In this document: one piece after another, positions 46,449 through 57,772 of the stretch
Layout of the letters: each line of letters starts with the position of its first letter
Position numbering within the stretch: the stretch's first letter is position 1
Assembly (NCBI GenBank): GCA_037953625.1
Contig: CM075651.1
Location: 65,830,501 to 65,894,500, forward strand
Length of the DNA stretch: 64,000 nt
Direction of reading: 5' to 3'
From: Crotalaria pallida
Taxonomy: Eukaryota > Streptophyta > Magnoliopsida > Fabales > Fabaceae
Position numbers and translations under genes: made by a program
The notes under the pieces: model-generated
What the model saw: only the letters and a program-made list of their open reading frames with translations
Databases searched by the model: none
Told to the model about the DNA's origin: nothing

Positions 46449-46623
46449 CATGTTCGAGGAACATGAGGAGGGTACTCTGGGAGTACCAATTTGAATACAA
46501 CCGCTCGATGACACATTTTGGTAATGTGGGCAGTATTGTGGAATGTTGCTGCGTCTTGGTGGCGCGATGTGCACTTTGGTAGTGCTGCTGCGTTTTGGTG
46601 ACGCGACGTACACTTTGGTAGTG
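46449..46623 (+). repeat. Hairpin array of element 1
   Basis: Short inverted repeats with changing stems and a similar purine-rich loop: catgttcgaggaacatg (46449), ggtactctgggagtacc (46471), cacattttggtaatgtg (46512), gcactttggtagtgc (46571), gcgttttggtgacgc (46590), cactttggtagtg (46611). Counterpart of the array in the nested LTR. Confidence 0.8.
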
Positions 46624-46911
46624 ACGTCATGGATTATGTTCCGAGCAGGTTCAGTATACGTTTAAAACACGTATATGGGTTGTTAGGTTGGACGTCCATA
46701 AAGTGATAGTTGGAGAATCTCAGGAATTTGAGATAGTGAGCATGCATCATGCCATATAATTAAAGGGATTAATTATGAATGGAAATTTGGCTTGCTCATA
46801 TGTTTATGCATATCACTTGATTACTTGGTATATGTGATTGTTTACATGCTTTCATTATTCTTATTCGATTATGTGGACTATATTGCTTACCCCTTATGCC
46901 CATTGTAGGTG

Positions 46912-47397
46912 ATGGCTCGCTATCTAGCTTGCATCGAGTTGCGCCCACTCCCTAGTGGAGTGTGGTACTACGAGGACCATCGAGCCACTTTTGAGGGAGA
47001 GGTAGAGGTGACCCTCTCTCATCCCAACCCCTTGGCTCTTGTCCATCCTCGTAGGTTCCGCATACCTATTATTTATACCCTGCATGTACCCCCGTTTTAT
47101 GCTTATCATGGACCACCCCTGGCTCGACCAGCTCGACGATTTCATTCTTTTCGCTTTCGAGCAGCTACTAGATCCCATCCCTCTGCTTCCCGAGTGATAC
47201 GGGAGGAGACTCCTTTAGCTAGTCCGATGAGTCCAGATCATGGGACTCCCTTAGTTGACCCAGTGCCCAGTGGTAGGGCGCCGACTCAGTCGGGTGAGGT
47301 AGAGGAGGACCCTGAGGAGACAGAGAGCGAGGGGGAGCCAGTCGAGCACTCCACTTGGAGCCAGTGGGGAGTTGGGGATCCACCGGGTGATGCATAG
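46912..47397 (+). CDS. LTR-embedded ORF of gypsy element 1
   Basis: 162 codons (one fewer-start variant begins 3 bp earlier) from ATG three bases after an acceptor-like CCCATTGTAG to TAG at 47395. The N-terminal half (RPLPSGVWYYED, FEGEVEVTLSHPNP, HPRRFRIPIIYTLHVPP, YHGPP) is shared with the ORF at 57773, then comes a Pro/Arg/Ser-rich stretch and an acidic tail ending HSTWSQWG. It has no signal peptide or membrane segment and matches no family I know. It is uninterrupted although the gag-pol frame of the same element has nine stops. It lies wholly inside the LTR, upstream of the primer-binding site, so each full copy would carry it twice. Confidence 0.65.
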   Translation: MARYLACIELRPLPSGVWYYEDHRATFEGEVEVTLSHPNPLALVHPRRFRIPIIYTLHVPPFYAYHGPPLARPARRFHSFRFRAATRSHPSASRVIREETPLASPMSPDHGTPLVDPVPSGRAPTQSGEVEEDPEETESEGEPVEHSTWSQWGVGDPPGDA

Positions 47398-48301
47398 TAT
47401 AGATAGTTGGTATGTGGGACGTGTGGAGTTCTTGCTGGAGACCTGATGGAGGAGGATCATGCTAGGGAGGAGGATCGTCAGACCGCCAATCTGGGATTTC
47501 ATATTTTGCTCTGTATTTATATTATATATATTTTTGAGAGATATCATAGAGGTTGTCTTTTCTTACGTTAGTTTTTTTATGGACTTGTACTACTCAAAAC
47601 TTTGCTATCTCTGTAACACTCCTTGTATATCATCTTACTTTATAAGAAAAGTAATAAGTTTATGATTACATGGACTTGTCATTGTTGGAAAAAGATCTGA
47701 AAATAAAAATTTCCCTTTCCTTTGGAAATTCCTTTTAAGACAATTTGTCTAATAAAATCAGAGTTGCGGAAACATAGTAAGATAATCATATTATACTCCC
47801 AAATTATATCAAGTGTAACAAGTCCATGTGTACCAAATAAGTATTATTATGAATTAAAATTCATCTTATGATACCTCTTTCAAAAGGTGTTTCATATAAA
47901 TACTTATTAAAAATAGAGATGTTATAGAGCTGGTCACTGGTCCTCTGTCCAAACATTCATCTGGCCGGATCCTCGATATCTGCACAACGGGTTCCCAACC
48001 CACACTTTCTACACTCTGCATGCATCTAAGGGACATCTCCCTTTACTGATTCTTGTGCAAGCTAGATGCACGATCAACACCTAATAAGGGCATGGGGGTT
48101 AGCTATACATATTCGCATAATCAAATGAGAATAACACTAACATCCACAAGTCAACATGTAGCAAATCATGATGCATATTCATATGAGCACACCCGGTTAA
48201 TCATAATAATTCTTTCAATGCAGGTGGCATGATGCATGATTTTCATCCACAACTGAGGCCTCTAACAAAGTCCATCTTGGACGTCCATCCAATACACCGT
48301 T

Positions 48302-48911
48302 GTGTTCCTGGAACACTGACATTCGTTCCCAGAACGTAATGCCAAACCATACTTGGATAAATAAGCATCACTCCCAGAGTGTGCATCACGTTCCCAGAAC
48401 GTATCAAAGAAACCATGTCCCAGACACTGGCCACATTCCCAGAATGTGTCATCAAGTAGGTTGCATATCAATGTGTTCCCAGAACACTAACATACGTTCC
48501 CAGAACGTATATAACCAGGTCCCAGACACTGGCCACATTCCCAGAATGTGTCATCAAGTAGGTTACAAATTTGGTACTCCCGGAGTACCCTCCTCATATT
48601 CCCAGAATATGATAAACGTTCCTACCAACCCATCTTCCATTCTATATGCATGAATGCACAATCATTAAGGTTGGTTTTTATCTTTAATTCTATTATTATA
48701 CCAATGTGTTCCCAGAACACTAACATACGTTCCCAGAACGTATCGCAAACCATACTTGGAATATAATCAAGCACCACTCCCAAAGTGTGCATCACGTTCC
48801 CAGAACGTGTCAAAGAAACCATGTCCCAGACAATGGCCACATTCCCAGAATGTGTCATCAAGTAGGTTGCATCAGTTTGGTACTCCTAGAGTACAGGGTC
48901 ATGTTCCCTGA
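48302..48911 (-). repeat. Array of about sixteen short hairpins with a CCCAG-type loop
   Basis: Each unit is NNNN-TT-CCCAG-AA-N'N'N'N' with different, complementary stems: gtgttcctggaacac (48302), cgttcccagaacg (48324), cactcccagagtg (48369), acgttcccagaacgt (48388, 48494), cacattcccagaatgtg (48432, 48534), gtgttcccagaacac (48473), ggtactcccggagtacc (48573), catattcccagaatatg (48595). A second block (from about 48703) repeats most of the series. Frames across it are open only because of the repetition. Confidence 0.9.
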
Positions 48912-49186
48912 ACATCACAAACAATTCTTGCCAACCTATTTCATTACCTTTCTTTATGCATGCATTGCATACATAATTACTAAGGTTGATCTTTTCATTA
49001 ATTTAATTATTATGACTTAGAAAAACACAATTTCTGAATGATATCTTGAGGTATGGCTTTACTCATAAAATTCACCTTTGAATTTCAGTTTAACATAGGC
49101 TCATAGACCTGGATTGAGAGAATATAATCATTGGTGCTAACAATCCTTACTCAAAAACTTAACTTTTATTTTTAAGTTTCAGGTAC

Positions 49187-49615
49187 TAACCGGTTACATC
49201 ATCACCTAACCGGTTACATCATCACCTAACCGGTTAGAATTACAGACCTGAATACAAAACCACTGATTTTCAAAGAATCTTTTCTTGAATTCTCTACTCA
49301 ATCCAATAACAAGGTCTTATCATAACATAATACCTCAAGTTCAACACATAATATCATTCAAAAGATCTAAGTCATAATCTAATTTCATTTATGCATAATT
49401 TCCTCTTGAAATTATCATTTGATATTAAGGTATTAACTCATCACCTCCAATCTAAACCAAACAGTGCTCAATCACCTAGTTTTAGATTGGTCTTTGTATG
49501 AAATTATAGCTTAAACTTGAGTACAAATGGTATGGACACTTAGCCAATTTTAGAAATTCATTTCCTTTGAAAATTGACAGTATCTAACCGGTTACAAATT
49601 TCGAATAACCGGTTA
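49187..49615 (-). repeat. TAACCGGTTA palindromes downstream of the leader
   Basis: A triplet starting at 49187, 49207 and 49227 (20 bp steps) and a pair at 49585 and 49606 (21 bp). Confidence 0.9.
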
Positions 49616-50520
49616 GATTATGCAGTCTGTACATTGAAAAATGAGGTTTTGCATACCATTCTTTTCAATACTCAAATCTAATCAATTTCAACAATCAATA
49701 GAGTTCACATACCTTAATACTAGTATGTTCAGCCACATAAACATATCTATCTTGCATGCATTCAATTTAGATACTCAAATTGCACATAATTGCACATATT
49801 TCACAACTTAATGCATCAATTCACATAATATCCAAATAAGTCATGAATCCAACATCAATATAGCTTGCATGCATCTAGATAACATTGCTCATAACAACAA
49901 TTGAGCTCAGATTGGCCTCCAAGCCACTTAACCATTTTAACTTATGCCCTTTGAGTCTCTTGGTGACTCATCCTATGTTATACCACAATTTATTGTCATT
50001 ATAGCAAATAGTAAGCTTCCCCCTTACCTCTAAATTGTGCTTGATGAATGTAATTACCGATTCTTCAAGAAAATCGATTAAATCCCAAAAGCTCTGCCTC
50101 AGCTAGAACAGATTCAACAGAGTGATAAAACCAGCAAAATTGACACATGAAAAGGTCAAAGAAATTGGGGATAATGGTTAGGTTTTACTCTATGCAACAT
50201 GCACTAAAGGATTGAATAAATTTGAGACTCAAAAAGTGCATGTGCTTACCCAAATCGAAGTCCAAAGCAAGCTCCAGGAACTCAGAATCAGTGTTGACAG
50301 CTTCAACACTCTTTGCAAGCTTTGTTCTCTCAACTCAGGGACCCTCAACTCACGTTTTTTATATCAATACAAAGCCCTTGATGTGAGCTTTGTAACAGTG
50401 TATTACTCATGTTATAACTCTCAGAAACGAAGGAGAATTTCAAAGACGAATTCACGAACCCTAAACAGAGCCTCCAACACAAACTCAGAGAAACAACCCC
50501 AAATTCTTCAACAATTCATC

Positions 50521-50528
50521 CTTTTATA
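50521..50528 (-). promoter_or_regulatory. Putative TATA box of the nested LTR
   Basis: Minus strand TATAAAAG in CCCTCTATAAAAGG, 131 bp from the U3 palindrome pair. Confidence 0.6.
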
Positions 50529-50658
50529 GAGGGATTCAAGCAGCATGCAAGGCGACACGTCTATCTCCACTCAAGGAAGGAAGAAATCGTGGCAATTTTT
50601 GGATTAATTGGGTGATTACTCATCAAAATCCACTAACCCAGTTTTTGAGTTCATCGTG

Positions 50659-50689
50659 TAACCGATTACAGAGCCCTTCTAACCGGTTA
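50659..50689 (-). repeat. TAACCGGTTA pair in U3 of the nested LTR
   Basis: TAACCGATTA (one change) at 50659 and TAACCGGTTA at 50680, starts 21 bp apart. Confidence 0.9.
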
Positions 50690-51278
50690 CATACTGATAA
50701 AATTCAAAAATTAATAATTTAATTACTCTTTCTTCAAAAACCTTTTTAATATTGCAATTCGGTCCCAACCCAAGGACTAAATTACAATATTCACATTTTT
50801 GTACAAAATAACCATATAAAAATATATCTCATATTTTTATATATAAAAACACATAATGTACAAAAACTAAAACCTTCAAAACTAATATAAATCAATTATA
50901 AAATAATTGTTATAATTAATTTCTTGGTTATTTGGGAGACAAAAATTAGGGGTGTTACAATCTCGACTTCGATGTACCTTGGCTGCTTTTATATTCTCTA
51001 TATATATATATATATATATGACTACTGGTTTTATATTTATCAGCTCAAGGTTCATGATTTACTTTCGCAAAACTCTGATGTTAAATCGTTTTATTCGGTT
51101 TTGAAATATTCCACCAAAGTATTCGAGATAACGACATCTGTATAAGGAAAATTTTATTTACCATATTATATATCATTTTTATACATATATCTTCGAATCA
51201 AGTCCATATTAACTATTATATATCTTTATTAAAGTAATAAAGGCTTATTCTTTGGAAAACGAGTGTGACACATTTTTA

Positions 51279-51290
51279 TGGTATCAGAGC
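51279..51290 (+). other. Primer-binding site of element 1 (tRNA-iMet type)
   Basis: TGGTATCAGAGC, complementary to the 3' end of initiator tRNA-Met, 9 bp after the LTR end. Confidence 0.85.
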
Positions 51291-51481
51291 ATATGGTCCT
51301 GATTCTTGATCCTCGCAAGCATGATCCGACAGAAAGGTTCTCAATATGAGTAATGTTTCATTATTACCTGATCTATTTCTTACAGCTTAAGTCTTATGAA
51401 TGTGTTGTCTAAGCTAGAAATTGATAGTATATAGAAGGTTAGATAGACCTTAATGACCCAAGTCCATAGTGCAAGTCTACT

Positions 51482-52456
51482 ATGGCGGCGCGTTATAGAA
51501 ACCAAACGAATGAGATGTTGGATAGAATTATTGCCGTGTTGGAAAACATGCAGCAGAATCAACATCGATATCAGCAACCGCACCAACTAGCTAATCCGCC
51601 TCCGGTGAATGTAGTAGCAACTGAGGCTAAAACTTTGTCTGATTTCAGGAGTTGTAACCCTTCAAAGTTTGCTGGTGGGTTTAAGCCTGAGGAAGCTAAC
51701 AAGTGAATCTTGGAGATGGACAAGATCTTTAAAACTTTGGAATGTTCTGATGCTCAGAAGATAGCATATGCTGTTTTCTTGTTGGAAGGAGAAGCTGAAC
51801 ATTGGTGGAACCATACTTCCCAGTTATTGGCTCATGAAGGAAGAGAAGTAACCTGGGAAGTGTTCATGGAGAAGTTTCTAAACAAGTATTTTCCCGAGGA
51901 TTTGAGAAGGAAGAAAGAGGTTGAGTTTTTATAACTCAGGCAAGGCAGCATGAGTGTGGGTGAATATGTTGCAAGATTTGAGGAATTAATGAAATACTCT
52001 CCTCATTTTCAGATGAACCTTGACAAGAGGAGTAAGTGCATTAAATTTGAAGGAGGATTGAGACCAGAACTAAAGTCAGTGTTCAGTTATCAGAAGATTC
52101 AAAGTTTTCCTATGTTGGTGGATATGTGTAGAATGTATGAGGATGACAAGAAGGCTGACGCATTGCAAATGGTGGAAGGAAAGAAGGGACATCAGGGGTA
52201 TGGACCGCAGAGGCGAAAGGGACATGATAACCTCCACAAGGGTCCTTATTCCCATAAGAACCGGGGAAAAGGCAAGGTGTCTGGTGACAAAAACAATTCT
52301 TAAAATAATGCTCGTTATTGTGAGAAGTGCAAACGTCATCACTTTGGAAGATTTTGCTGGACTCACAATGGATGTTTTAACTGCGGGAAACATGATCATT
52401 TTTCTCGCGATTGCAAGGAACCACCGAAAGGCAACCCAAAGGGATCAGCAGACAAG
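51482..52456 (+). pseudogene. gag: gag of gypsy element 1 (chromovirus, Tekay/Del-like)
   Basis: The frame opens with ATG at 51482 (MAARYRNQTNEMLDRI) and shows the capsid hallmarks FxGGFKPEEANK, AEHWWN, TWEVFMEKFLNKYFPEDLR and EYVARFEELMKYSP. A C-rich element precedes one CCHC zinc knuckle (C-X2-C-X4-H-X4-C, 52373-52414). All is in one frame but with stops at 51704 (TGA in place of the Trp after NK), 51932 (TAA) and 52301 (TAA), so no full-length Gag can be made. It continues without a frame change into pol, as in chromoviruses with a single gag-pol ORF. Confidence 0.9.
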
Positions 52457-55400
52457 CCAATGATTCAAGGGCGGGTTTTCACCCTTAGTGATGCTGAAGC
52501 TAATCAGATTCCAGAACTCGTGCAATGTAATTATATGCTTAATGACCAACCTTGTAAGATTTTATTCGATTCAGGAGCCACTCATTCATTCATTTCTTTT
52601 GAATGTGTGAATCGTTTAAAGTTGTCTGTGTCTGATTCACCCTATTGCCTTAAGGTAGAAACCCCTACTAATTCCCCCGTGATTGCTTCAAGGATATGCC
52701 TTAATTTCAGAATTAAGGTATTAGATCGAGTCTCTTGTATAGATTTGATCTGTCTACCTTTGTCCCAACTAGATGTTATTCTAGGCATGGATTGGATGAT
52801 TAACAATCATGTGGTTATTGACTGTGATAAGAAAGCAATTCTGTATAAGGACTTAACTCCAGAGAAGTATCTCTGTTTGTTCTCTACTGTTAGATCGGAG
52901 GAAGATGAAAAGTTTGTAGAGGAGATTCCGGTCGTTCGGGATTATCCAGAAGTATTTTCGGAGGAGATGTCGGGATTACCACCGAAGAGAGAGATTGAGT
53001 TTGGAATTGAGTTGATTCCCGGAGCTGGTCCCATTTCTATTGCTCCATATAGAATGGCACCACCTGAAATGGTCGAATTGAAAAAGCAGATAGAGGAGTT
53101 ACTGCAAAAGCAGCTCATTAGACCATGTGTATCACCATGGGGAGCTCCAGTTTTGTTTGTTAAGAAGGATGGAAGCTTGAGAATGTGTGTAGATTATAGA
53201 CAGTTGAACAAGGTGACCATTAAGAATAAGTATCCTTTGCCAAGGATTGATGATCTGATGGATCAAGTTAGAGGAGCTGCAGTGTTCTCCAAGATAGATA
53301 TGAGATCTGGGTATCATCAGATCAGGATAAAGGAAGAGGATGTTCCTAAAACTGCATTTCGATCGCGATACGGACATTATGAGTATGTTGTAATGCCATT
53401 CGGATTGACTAATGCACCAGCTGTTTTCATGGATTACATGAACCGAATTTTTAGACCATATTTGGATTCATTCGTGGTGGTATTCATTGATGATATCCTG
53501 ATATATTCTAAGAATCTGGAAGAACATGTTGAACATCTCCGGATAGTGTTGAAGATTCTGAAGGAGAAGCATCTCTATGCCAAACTTTCCTAGTGTGAAT
53601 TTTGGCTAAGGGAAGTTAAGTTTTTGGGGCATGTGATTTCAAAGGAAGGTATAGCTGTCGATCCAGCTAAAGTTGATTCAGTCCTGCAGTGGGTACAACC
53701 GAAGTCAGTAACTAAGGTAAGAAGTTTCTTAGGACTGTCCGGCTATTACCGAAGATTTATTGAAGGATTCTCAAAGATCGCACTACCTCTCACAAAGTTG
53801 ACTCGGAAGGATCAACCATTTATATGTGATGAAAAGTGTGAGAAAAGCTTTCAGATGCTAAAGGAAAGATTAACATCCTCACCAGTGTTAATCTTACCTG
53901 ATCCTCACAAGGAGTATGAAGTGTATTGTGATGCATCGAAGCAAGGACTCGGTAGTGTATTAATGCAAGAAAGAAAGGTTGTGGCGTATGCATCTCGTCA
54001 ATTAAAGATTCACGAGGTGAATTATCCCACCCATGATTTGGAACTTGCTGCAATAGTTTTTGCCCTAAAGATATGGAGGCATCATCTCTATGGCACTACA
54101 TTCAGAGTGTTTAGTGACCATAAGAGTTTGAAGTATTTGTTCAATCAGAAAGAATTGAATATGAGGCAGCGTCGGTGGATGGAGTTTTTGAAAGACTATG
54201 ATTTTGAGCTTCGTTATCACCCCAGAAAGGCTAATGTTGTAGCAGACGCTTTGAGTCGGAAAACAATTCATGTAAGTTCGATGATGATTAAAGAGGCAGC
54301 TTTGATTGAAGAATTTCGAGATTTGAGCTTGGTGATGCAAGTGGAACCAACCAGTATTAAGATGGGTATGTTGCAAATCTCTAACGAATTCTTAGCTCGA
54401 ATTCGTAAACTGCAACGAGAGGATGAAGAACTAAAGGAGAAGAGAGAGTTGATGATATGAGGAAAGGAACCTAATTTCTCTGAAGGACAGGATGGGATTC
54501 TTCGTTTCAAAACGAGAATCTGCATACCAAAGGATCGGGAAGTTAGGAGGTTAATCTTTGATGAGGCACACAAGAGTCAGATGAGTATTCATCCAGGATC
54601 AACCAAGATGTATCGGGATCTGAAGGGTATGTTTTGGTAGTCAGGACTTAAGAAAGATGTTGAGGACTATGTGGCATCTTGTTTGGTCTGTCAGAAAGTT
54701 AAAGTGGAACACCAGAAGCCTGGAGGGAAGTTGCAACCCTTGGATATCCCTTAGTGGAAGTAGGATAGCATTTCAATGGATTTTGTATCAGGATTACCCA
54801 GGGCGGTTGCAAACCATGATGCAATCTGGGTAATTGTTGATCGTTTGACTAAGTCGGCACATTTCGTTTCGGTGAATATGCGTTATTCCTTGGAAAAGCT
54901 TACCCAGCTCTACATCAAGGAAGTGGTACGGCTGCATGGGATACCTTCTGGTATTGTTTCAGATCGTGATCCAAGGTTCATGTTGAGGTTTTGGTTCAGT
55001 TTACAGCAAGCCCTGGATCAAGGCTCAAGATGAGTTTGGCATACCATCCTCAGACAGATGGGCAGACAGAAAGGACCATTCAAACATTGGAAGATATTCT
55101 GCGAGCTTGTGCATTGGAAGAACAAGGAAGTTGGGATCAGATTTTGCCACTTGCGGAATTCACATACAACAATGGATATCATACAAGTATTGGAATGGCA
55201 CTGTTCGAAGCATTGTATGGAAGGAAGTGTCAAACCCCGTTATGCTGGTTCCAAGTGGGGGAGAACTTGCATCTAGGTCCTGATGTGGTTCAGCAGACGA
55301 CTGAGAAGATTCGAATGATCCAAGAAAAGATCAAGGCAGCTCAGAGTCGTCAGAAAAGCTATTCAGATCAGAGAAGAAGACCTCTAGAATTTTTAGAAGG

Positions 55401-55821
55401 AAACCATGTGTTTCTTAGGATTGTACCGATGAAGGGAGTGAGTGGAGCCTTGAAACCTAAAAAGCTTTCACCTAAGTTTATAGGTCCCTACCAAATCCTT
55501 AAGCGAGTAGGTCCTATAGCTTACCAAATAGCTTTACCACCATCCTTAGCCAATTTGCACAACGTTTTTCATGTCTCCCAGTTGAAAAAGTATGCGCACG
55601 ATCCAACCTCAATCCTTCAGATTCGCCCTGATGATCTAACTTTACGGGAAAACCTAACCTTTCAAGCAGGCCCAGTTAGAATTGAGGATATAACAGTAAA
55701 GCAGCTTAGAGGAAAGTAGATTCCGCTGGTCAAAGTTTGTTGGCAAAGTGGAAATGTTTATGAAACAACTTGGGAATTGGAAGATAAGATCTGTAAGGAT
55801 TATCCTGAGTTGTTTTCTTAG
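52457..55821 (+). pseudogene. pol: pol of gypsy element 1: PR-RT-RH-IN-chromodomain
   Basis: Protease DSG in LFDSGATHSF (52568-52576); RT with MCVDYRQLNKVT, the YHQIR block and FIDD (53483-53494); RNase H with YCDAS and DHKSLKYLF; integrase HH-CC zinc region (54560-54700), then the DDE residues in DFVSGLP, SDRDPRF and the E of ERTIQTLED; a GPY/F-like module (FIGPYQILKRVGPIAYQ); and a C-terminal chromodomain tail (VYETTWELED, ICKDYPELFS). Stops at 53591, 54458, 54638, 54752, 54761 and 55717 and a 1-bp loss at about 55016 break the frame. The chromodomain and the primer site place it in the chromoviruses, probably Tekay/Del. Ends at TAG 55819-55821. Confidence 0.92.
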
Positions 55822-55827
55822 GTTGAA

Positions 55828-56098
55828 TTATTTCCTTAAATCATAAATATTATTTTTTATAATTAATTTAGATTAATTATGTGATTATGTGTGTGCTTGT
55901 GATAAGTGAAAAGGCACGGGAAATATATTAATGATTAATAATATGCAAAAGTAGGAATTTTGCATATTAGTCCCTGGTTTAGGACCAAGAAGTAATATTA
56001 GAAATGTTTTGGAGGGAAGGGAATTAAAATAATTATTTTTCAAATATTGAAGGAAAGACTTGAGTATTCTGGTCAGTGTTGAATTCGTTAGTGCGTTT
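55828..56098 (+). repeat. Truncated 3' LTR of gypsy element 1
   Basis: From 'attatttccttaaatcata' onward it matches 44577-44890 of the 5' LTR closely, but the first 60 bp of the LTR and the polypurine tract are missing, and one ACTCGAGT copy has been lost in a small deletion. It is cut at 56098 by the LTR of element 2. Confidence 0.85.
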
Positions 56099-56202
56099 TG
56101 TAAGACCCCACATTTTTAAATAAATAAAATAAATTAAATATTTAAAAGAATAGTATTATTATATTGAATAAAATATTGAATTTTCTAAAATTTGGTTAAA
56201 AT

Positions 56203-56374
56203 ACTCGAGTATTTTGGGGAAGACTCGAGTAGAGTAACTAGCTGTTAGAAAAATTTGAATTTTTAGTTGAAAGACTCGAGTCTTTCATGGAAGACTCGAG
56301 TATTCTGTGGTGTTGCTGAATATTTCAAGCTGGTGCGTCAGCAAAGACTTGAGTCTTGGGATAAAGACTCGAGT
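56203..56374 (+). repeat. Three ACTCGAGT pairs in U3 of element 2
   Basis: Starts 56203/56223, 56274/56294 and 56347 (acttgagt)/56367: every pair 20 bp apart. The last ends 122 bp before the TATA box. Confidence 0.95.
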
Positions 56375-56495
56375 AGTTCGAGCAGTGTGGTTGAGTGTAT
56401 AAGTCGGTTCCAATTCAAACTTCGCACCAAAACGCGTTTTCTCGTGGTTCCAAGCACAGAGCTGGACCTTACTGCGAAGTAAGGTAACCTTAGAC

Positions 56496-56503
56496 TATAA
56501 ATA
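56496..56503 (+). promoter_or_regulatory. Putative TATA box of element 2
   Basis: TATAAATA in GACTATAAATAGGC, before a leader of 300 bp that ends at the GTAAAT donor. Confidence 0.7.
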
Positions 56504-56892
56504 GGCAATTGGGGAAGCCCCAAACACATTCAAATCATTCCAAACCCAAAATTCTGTCCAACTTCCTCTGTTTTGTGAAACTTACTTTAATCACTTCATT
56601 CTCTCTCAATTCTCATCCATTCCCTTCGAAACCCAAACACAAACTGAAGTTCTAATTCCAATCTTGAATTAGAACCAAGAATCACTTAGAACCACCCTCT
56701 GTAGAACGAGTTCTAGACAATCAAAGTTGAGCTTTCAAATCTGCGAAAAACAGAGCAAGTTTCAGCATCAAGTACCCATCTTTCTTGAATCCGTTTGGTA
56801 AATCCAGGAACTCTTTCGATTTCAAACTTGTTTCTCTTTGAAGTTGGCATTTCCTAGTTTCTAAAGCTAACTTGTTTCATTCTGGAAGAACG

Positions 56893-56963
56893 ACTCGAGT
56901 AGATCTTTAAAGACTCGAGTATTTTTGTATGAACTACTCGAGTAGTTCATGAACTACTCGAGT
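56893..56963 (+). repeat. Two ACTCGAGT pairs downstream of the leader of element 2
   Basis: Starts 56893/56913 and 56936/56956, both 20 bp apart. The second pair is extended (gaactACTCGAGTagttc), making each member a longer palindrome. Confidence 0.95.
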
Positions 56964-57103
56964 AGTTTGAACAATTTTTCAGAAAACACTTACTCTCTAA
57001 AATTTTCTTATAATTAGCTCGTTTAATATTATAATATCCCAGTGAAAGTTTTACTCACTTGGTTGATATTTTTCTATGGGAGTCCCAATGGGGTCGTTGC
57101 AAT

Positions 57104-57490
57104 AAAAATCCACCAATAGGAGGCTGTGCCTCGATGGATTACTAAATAAATGATTATACGCTATTTCTATAACCATCACAAAGTGGCTGGGCCGCTGATG
57201 GATTTTTCTGAAAAGAGAATTGAAAATAAGTACACCCATCACAAAATGGCTATCCCGCTGATGGTCTTTTTCGGAAAGCACCAGCACCGGCTAAATGAAA
57301 GCTAATGAAATGAAATGCTGATGAGAATAAGGAAAGAAAAGAAATGAGACTCTTATGTGACATTATCATGAATGAGGTTGCTCCGATTTCGATTGTGGAA
57401 ATCTAGCATAGGATAGAATTTGGATACCTTGGCCTAGAGTGCTATGATGATTTGGATACCATGGCACAAAATGCTATGAAGGCTAGTTCC
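57104..57490 (+). repeat. Hairpin/tandem region of element 2
   Basis: gaggctgtgcctc within atccacc...gatggat (57104-57140), two units ccatcacaaa(g/a)tggct...gctgatgg (57173, 57236), and two copies of a 33-bp unit TTTGGATACC...TGCTATGA (57418, 57455). Sparser than the arrays in the other LTRs but in the same place, between donor-like and acceptor-like sites. Confidence 0.7.
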
Positions 57491-57772
57491 CAATCAATCG
57501 TGATGCATGAGAGATGGATACGCTCCAGTTCGAAGAAAACGTAAGTTTGAAATGGATACCCGAAAGGATAACGAACTGTGAAGCATGAATGAGGAGTAGG
57601 CATGCATCATGTCACTAATGAAATTAAATATGTGTTAAATGAGCTTGAGCATATATATATACTTGCATTATGGATGCTATCTGATTATATGTGCTTGTTA
57701 TTTTTAGCCTCTGTTATGCTCATTTGTTATTGTATTTAGCTATGGCTCACTCCTAATCCCTTGTTGTAGGAC

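Larger units (their letters stand above)
47612..50959 (-). mobile_element. Solo LTR (3.35 kb, minus), TSD atctc, inside the 5' LTR of element 1
   Basis: Starts TGTAACACTCC and ends GGGGTGTTACA, with atctc at 47607-47611 and 50960-50964. In sense (minus) direction: TAACCGGTTA pair, TATA (50528-50521), leader, GTAAGC donor (50249), further palindromes, a large hairpin array, and an acceptor ending ...CCCTTATTAG at 48081. After the acceptor it still aligns with element 1 for a few dozen bases (CATCTAGCTTGCA) but lacks the long ORF. The 3354-4084 fragment belongs to the same family. No gag-pol, hence solo. Confidence 0.9.
44517..51270 (+). mobile_element. Gypsy element 1, 5' LTR (3.4 kb without the nested solo LTR)
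   Basis: From TGTAACACCCC (44517) to GTGTGACA (51270), 9 bp before the tRNA-Met-type primer-binding site. Interrupted by the solo LTR 47612-50959 and its duplicate. Order in sense direction: ACTCGAGT pair, TATA (44970), leader, GTAAGT donor (45252), six palindrome pairs, hairpin array, acceptor TTGTAG (46908), and an ORF of 162 codons. Element 1 is inserted in a copia-like LTR. A matching, truncated 3' LTR piece is at 55828-56098. Confidence 0.9.

Noticed and set aside
48243..48861. Repeated frames (HSGNVA.VWDM...) in the nested LTR
   Set aside because: They translate the hairpin array; similar peptides arise from each duplicated block and both strands are open.
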